Shown in pieces: positions 30,608 through 33,708 of a stretch of 33,708 bases of DNA; position 1 is the first letter of the stretch; every line of letters begins with the position of its first letter. The notes beneath the pieces are model-generated. The model ran no database searches, was not told where the DNA came from, and saw only the letters and a list, made by a program, of their open reading frames with translations. Source of the stretch: JANNOG01 sp050329415 (GTDB lineage Bacteria > Actinomycetota > Actinomycetes > Actinomycetales > JBBAYJ01); contig JBHJOS010000155.1 in the NCBI GenBank assembly GCA_050329415.1, positions 1 through 33,708 on the forward strand, given 5' to 3'. Made by a program: the position numbers and the translations under genes.

Positions 30608-31419
30608 CCACCGGCGCCCTGGCAGTCAGCCCCACCGGGCTGCTGTTCCTGGGCGTCGTCGTCCTGTGGGCGGTCTATCTGGTCCCGTTGTGGGCGCGCG
30701 AGCGGGCCCGTGCCTCGGCCGAGCGCTCGGCCCAGCGCGAAGCGGACCTCATGCGGGAGGCGGACACCAGCCAGCCGCGGGTGGTCCTCACGACCGGTGA
30801 ACCCACTCTCACCTCGACGGCGCGGCTCAACGCCGTCGCCGTCGCCACCCGGGACGTCGCCCGGGCGAGGCGGGCGCTGCGCCGGGGCCGGGCGCTGCGG
30901 GGGCTCGCGCTGGTGACCGGACTGGCCGTCGTGGTCACCACGGCCGTCGGGACCGTGGGGGCCGGCTGGCCCGCGTGGTCGCCGGGGGCGGCCGTCGCGT
31001 GGCTGGTCACCACCACGGCCGCGGGTGCTCTCGCGGCCGTCAACGACCGCCGCCGCCTGGGGGCGGCGCGGGTCCGGGTGTCCGCGGCTCGGACGCTGCA
31101 GCCGACGACCCCCGCGCAGACCCGGTCGGTGCCGCTGTTCGACCGGGGCCGCGAGCTGCTCGTCGACGAGTCCGAGGCCGTGCCGGCCGGCCGGGCGTGG
31201 ACCCCGGTCGAGGTGCCCCGGCCGACCTACACGACGGCTCCGCGGGTCACGCACGCTCCACCGCTGCCCTGGGTGGACCCGATGCCGGCGGCTCGCCACC
31301 CAGCGGCCCGAGCGGTCCCGCTCGACCTGCTGGATCCCGCCGAAGCGGACGCCCAGCGGCGCGCCGCGGCCCGCGAGGCGCACCACCGGGCGGCTCAGCG
31401 CAGGCGCGCCGCCGGCTGA
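30604..31419 (+). CDS. GlpR/SepX-like membrane protein, predicted receptor of Glp
   Basis: A 271-aa protein with an N-terminal TM helix (GLLFLGVVVLWAVYLVPLWARERAR), a basic cytoplasmic region, two further TM helices (LRGLALVTGLAVVVTTAVG, AAVAWLVTTTAAGALAAV) and a long Pro/Arg-rich cytoplasmic tail. Topology and position, directly after rimJ in the galU-glp cluster, match mycobacterial Rv0996, corynebacterial GlpR and the division protein SepX of Streptomyces. GlpR binds Glp and thus links FtsZ with the membrane. The GTG start overlaps the rimJ stop (GTGA). Its 3' end overlaps the convergent membrane-protein gene by 25 nt. The assignment rests on synteny and layout rather than on a sharp motif. 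Confidence 0.75.
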   Translation: MTTGALAVSPTGLLFLGVVVLWAVYLVPLWARERARASAERSAQREADLMREADTSQPRVVLTTGEPTLTSTARLNAVAVATRDVARARRALRRGRALRGLALVTGLAVVVTTAVGTVGAGWPAWSPGAAVAWLVTTTAAGALAAVNDRRRLGAARVRVSAARTLQPTTPAQTRSVPLFDRGRELLVDESEAVPAGRAWTPVEVPRPTYTTAPRVTHAPPLPWVDPMPAARHPAARAVPLDLLDPAEADAQRRAAAREAHHRAAQRRRAAG

Positions 31420-31853
31420 GGCTGAGGGCCGGCGGAGCGGCCGGTGGTCGTACCGAGCAGTGCGACGGCGACCACGAGTACTCCGGCCGCCAGGACGACC
31501 CGGCCGGCGCCCGCGAACCCACCCATCGGCAGCGCGGTCGCGGCCACCGCGAGCCCGAGCCACGCGGTGCCGGGCGAGCCCCGGCGGACGGCCCACCACA
31601 CGAGCAGGCCGGCCACCACGGCGAGGACACGGACCGGGTGCTCGACGCCGTGGACGACGACCGGTACCGCGACCTCCAGGTCGATCGTGTCGGGGAAGAA
31701 CCAGGTTGTGCCGCCCACCGGCACCGGGGAGACGAACGGCAGCCCGGCGTCCAGTACCTCCGCTCCCCGGACCCCCCAGGGCAGGCCGAGCGAAACGACG
31801 CCGAGCAGGCCGCCGATCGCCAGGAGGCGACGGTCGGCCGTCAGCGCGGCCAT
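31395..31853 (-). CDS. Small four-TM membrane protein, unknown
   Basis: A 152-aa protein with four predicted TM helices: LLAIGGLLGVVSLGLPWG, a pair around VRVLAVVAGLLVWWAV and AWLGLAVAATALPMG, and VVLAAGVLVVAVALLG. A loop between the first two (FVSPVPVGGTTWFFPDTIDLEV) is probably extracytoplasmic. The ATG at 31853 overlaps the stop of the upstream gene by 13 nt; an in-frame GTG at 31880 is the alternative. No family is recognised. It is paired with the next gene and could form one membrane complex with it, but nothing shows what for. Confidence 0.7.
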   Translation of the reverse strand: MAALTADRRLLAIGGLLGVVSLGLPWGVRGAEVLDAGLPFVSPVPVGGTTWFFPDTIDLEVAVPVVVHGVEHPVRVLAVVAGLLVWWAVRRGSPGTAWLGLAVAATALPMGGFAGAGRVVLAAGVLVVAVALLGTTTGRSAGPQPQPAARLR

Positions 31854-32440
31854 CGGGCGCCCGCGGGCCGGACCAGCCACGCAGCGGTGAACCCCAGGGC
31901 ACAGGCGAGCGTCAGCAGGAACCCGACGTCACTCGCGAGGCCGGGGAGCACGAGCAGCAGCCAGAACGCCGCGAGCGCGCCCCCGCACCCCAGCACGAGC
32001 CGCTGACCGGCGCTCGTCGGGTCGGGCGAGGCGTTCGCGACGGCGATCGCCAGCAGGACGACGAGGCCGATGCCGAAGAGCGACCACAGCGGGACCGCGA
32101 GCAGGAAGACGCGGCCGTCCTCGGGGAGCAGCATCCCGGCGATCATGGGGGCGATGGCGACGAACCCGAGCACGCGCGCGGTCGACGAGGACCCGGAACG
32201 CCGTGCCCGGGGCGCGTGGCGGGCTGGTTGGCCCCCGGTCTGCGGGCTCGCGGGGTGGCCCGGAGGCGGGCCGGGCGGGGGAGCAGGCGAGGGGCCGGGA
32301 TGGGGACCCGGGTGCGGTGCCGGCGGCGGCGCCCAGCCGGACGGCGTCGAGGGCGGCGGTCCGGGCGGCGGGAGGCCGCCCGGGTAGAAGACCTCGGTGG
32401 GGGAGCTGGTGGGCCGGGGCGGCGGATCGGGGTACGTCAC
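31841..32440 (-). CDS. Proline-rich N-terminus membrane protein, unknown
   Basis: A 199-aa protein. The first 80 residues are Pro/Gly/His-rich and disordered (repeats such as HPGPHPGP and APPPGPPPG). Four TM helices follow (VLGFVAIAPMIAGMLL, VFLLAVPLWSLFGIGLVVLLAIAVA, LVLGCGGALAAFWLLLVLPG, FLLTLACALGFTAAWLV). Actinobacteria have many such Pro-rich small membrane proteins without known function. The GTG start has GAGAGG about 8 nt upstream. It leads the two-gene unit that converges on glpR and is divergent from tRNA-Ala. Confidence 0.75.
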   Translation of the reverse strand: MTYPDPPPRPTSSPTEVFYPGGLPPPGPPPSTPSGWAPPPAPHPGPHPGPSPAPPPGPPPGHPASPQTGGQPARHAPRARRSGSSSTARVLGFVAIAPMIAGMLLPEDGRVFLLAVPLWSLFGIGLVVLLAIAVANASPDPTSAGQRLVLGCGGALAAFWLLLVLPGLASDVGFLLTLACALGFTAAWLVRPAGARWPR

Positions 32441-32552
32441 GGGAGGCCTCTCTGGTGTCGCGTCCGGTCCGGGTGGCCGAGCGGCGGCCGAGCCGTCAGA
32501 GCCTGCCAGCGTCCGAGACCCTACGGAACCCCCGCGCCCGGGCCCGGTCCGG

Positions 32553-33708
32553 TCACCGCGGCGGTGTACCCTCGTGGGGTTCCGGGGCTGTGGCGCAGCT
32601 GGTAGCGCACCTCGTTCGCAACGAGGGGGTCAGGGGTTCGAGTCCCCTCAGCTCCACCAAAGTTGACACTCTCAAACCATGACGACGCGAACGGTGACGA
32701 TCAGCCCACGTTGGGTGACGGCCCCCCGGACTATGTCCGGGGGGCTTTTGCGTTGCTGGCTCTGCTGCGTTGCTCACACCATGCTCCCCGGCGAAGAACG
32801 CTTGCTCTGCCATCGCACGGACGACTTCCTCGCTGCGGATGGTGGCGAAGGGCTCCGCTAGTTGTGCCTGGACCCCGTAGTCGTCGGCCTCCTCGATGAT
32901 CTCCAGTCGGACGAAGAATGCCTGGTTCAGGAGTCGTCGGACCTGGGGACCGGCGTCCCGGTAGGCCCGCTGGCAGTCGGCGAGGAGATCGAGTGCGAGC
33001 GCGAGGTTGCGCTCGATGGTCTCGGTGTCGGCCTCTGCGGCGCTCAGCTTGGCCTCCACGGCCTCCAGCTCGCGGGCGATGCGGTCCTGTTCGGTCTTGA
33101 GCAGGTCGAGGGGGACGGCGCCGGCGTAGTGGGCCTGGAGCAGCTTCTCCCGCTGGGTGAGCAGCCGTTGGCGGTTCCGCTCGGCGGCAGCGTGATGCTG
33201 CAGCGTCTCGGCTTCCTGGTGCCGCAGTTGGTCGCGCAGCCAGACCTCGATGGCGTCGCGTAGCGGCTTCGGGATCTGCACCGTGGCGTAGTAGTCCTCG
33301 ACCTTCTGCTCGATCTCCGGGATGAGCATGGCCTTGCGCGTGCAGGTGGTGCGCTTTTCGTGTCGGCCGGAGCAGACGAAGTAGGGATAGCGGACGCCGG
33401 AGCGGCTGCGGGCGTAGGTAACGAGTAGGCGGCTGTGGCAGTCGCCGCAGTAGACGGTGGACTTCAGGTAATGCGGGTAGAGGCGCTGCTTCTCGCCCTG
33501 CCGCCGTGAGGCCAGGACGTCCTGGACGCGCTGCCAGGTCAGCGGGTCGACCAGTGGTTCGTGGCGGCCGGGGTACGCGGCGCCCTGGAAGCGCACCATG
33601 CCTTTGAAGTACGGGTTGATGAGCAGCTTGTGGACCATGTTCTCGCGGAGTGGGCGCTCGGGTAGCCGCGCGGTGGCGGGCAGGGTCAGGCCCTGGGTGG
33701 TCAGTTCG
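32553..33708 (-). CDS. Large serine recombinase, 3' part (5' end beyond window)
   Basis: At least 384 residues. The visible part begins before the Met at 33638 with ELTTQGLTLPATARLP, then VHKLLINPYFKG (recombinase domain), the zinc ribbon (CGDC...C...C) and a long coiled coil (about 33290-32990). The catalytic resolvase domain with the nucleophilic Ser is off the right edge. The protein should end near FFVRLEIIEEADDYGV or shortly after. The last roughly 60-70 residues are the antisense of the tRNA-Ala terminator and of tRNA-Ala itself (VELRGLEPLTPSL), so the frame runs on past the element boundary until a chance stop. Such tails are common in integrases that insert next to tRNA genes. It probably integrated the element to the right. 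Confidence 0.85.
   Translation of the reverse strand, partial: ELTTQGLTLPATARLPERPLRENMVHKLLINPYFKGMVRFQGAAYPGRHEPLVDPLTWQRVQDVLASRRQGEKQRLYPHYLKSTVYCGDCHSRLLVTYARSRSGVRYPYFVCSGRHEKRTTCTRKAMLIPEIEQKVEDYYATVQIPKPLRDAIEVWLRDQLRHQEAETLQHHAAAERNRQRLLTQREKLLQAHYAGAVPLDLLKTEQDRIARELEAVEAKLSAAEADTETIERNLALALDLLADCQRAYRDAGPQVRRLLNQAFFVRLEIIEEADDYGVQAQLAEPFATIRSEEVVRAMAEQAFFAGEHGVSNAAEPATQKPPGHSPGGRHPTWADRHRSRRHGLRVSTLVELRGLEPLTPSLRTRCATSCATAPEPHEGTPPR
32567..32572 (+). promoter_or_regulatory. -10 box of tRNA-Ala
   Basis: TACCCT lies 12 nt before the tRNA 5' end, a TANNNT hexamer at the spacing expected for a start a few nucleotides before the mature tRNA. The -35 is not clear. Confidence 0.45.
32585..32659 (+). 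tRNA. tRNA-Ala (anticodon CGC)
   Basis: A full cloverleaf. The acceptor GGGGCTG/CAGCTCC includes the G3-T70 wobble that is the alanine identity element, the D-arm is GCGCAGCTGGTAGCGC, the anticodon arm CCTCG-TTCGCAA-CGAGG reads CGC, and the T-arm is AGGGG-TTCGAGT-CCCCT. The discriminator is A and CCA is encoded (32657-32659). It reads GCG codons. It faces a terminator 62 nt downstream, and the antisense is covered by the recombinase frame. Confidence 0.97.
32721..32749 (+). terminator. Rho-independent terminator after tRNA-Ala
   Basis: An 11-bp perfect stem (GCCCCCCGGAC / GTCCGGGGGGC) with a TAT loop is followed by TTTT. The T-run is on the + strand only, so it ends the tRNA-Ala transcript. 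It lies inside the minus-strand recombinase frame, where it has no T-run. Confidence 0.88.
32750..33708. mobile_element. Edge of a serine-recombinase integrated element (continues to the right)
   Basis: Sequence after the tRNA-Ala terminator is occupied only by the recombinase gene, which reads towards the tRNA. This suggests an integrated phage or genomic island with its left end just after the terminator, at about 32750-32850. The exact junction cannot be placed without the other end. Base composition here is visibly less GC-rich than the core, which fits a foreign origin. Confidence 0.55.

Noticed and set aside
32663..33263. Plus-strand ORFs over the recombinase (78 and 133 codons)
   Set aside because: Shadows of the recombinase with its zinc ribbon and coiled coil on the opposite strand.

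Overview
The window is about 73-75% G+C with very strong GC3 bias and many GTG starts. Its genes (a WhiB protein, an RepSA/TraSA-type integrative element, a galU-glp-moaC-rimJ-glpR cluster beside 5-formyltetrahydrofolate cyclo-ligase, fmdB and mscL) place it in a filamentous or coccoid actinomycete (Actinomycetota). I cannot name a genus from the sequence alone.

Left end (1-6798): the int-proximal end of an actinomycete integrative and conjugative element (AICE). Ten genes run on the + strand: a Pra-like protein, four small proteins that look like tandem paralogues, a TraSA-type FtsK/SpoIIIE DNA translocase, a WhiB-like protein, a RepSA-type rolling-circle initiator, an excisionase-like HTH protein and a tyrosine integrase. 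Eight of the nine junctions are exact 4-nt ATGA/GTGA overlaps. The integrase ends 81 nt from the 3' end of tRNA-Arg(CCT), the obvious attachment site. The other end of the element lies outside the window.

Middle (6799-17091): a DUF2461 gene, a ten-TM GGDEF-EAL c-di-GMP protein overlapping tail-to-tail with a GNAT-fold autoinducer/N-acyl-amino-acid synthase-like gene, a Wzy/WaaL-type O-antigen ligase-like membrane protein, and a 1275-aa SF1 helicase-like protein whose Walker A lysine is replaced by alanine. The last two both carry 15-bp tandem repeats that encode Pro/Gly-rich pentapeptides.

17110-24772: mscL, a SAF-domain protein, fmdB and folE on the minus strand. A perfect CIRCE (HrcA operator) sits just upstream of fmdB, which suggests fmdB is the heat-regulated, Ruc-like zinc chaperone. 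On the + strand are a penicillin-acylase family Ntn hydrolase coupled to a TetR regulator, an RHH-DUF433/DUF5615 toxin-antitoxin pair with a leaderless promoter and nested palindromes, and a scrap of a pectate-lyase-like gene. 5-formyltetrahydrofolate cyclo-ligase follows on the minus strand.

24836-32440: a membrane GGDEF protein, then galU-glp(moeA)-moaC-rimJ-glpR. This matches the conserved actinobacterial neighbourhood in which the gephyrin-like Glp and its membrane receptor GlpR (SepX-like) act in cell division. Two small membrane-protein genes converge on it.

Right end (32567-33708): tRNA-Ala(CGC) with a promoter and a strong terminator, then the 3' end of a large serine recombinase on the minus strand whose reading frame runs back through the terminator and the tRNA antisense. 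This marks the edge of a second integrated element. The core segment therefore lies between two tRNA-associated mobile elements.
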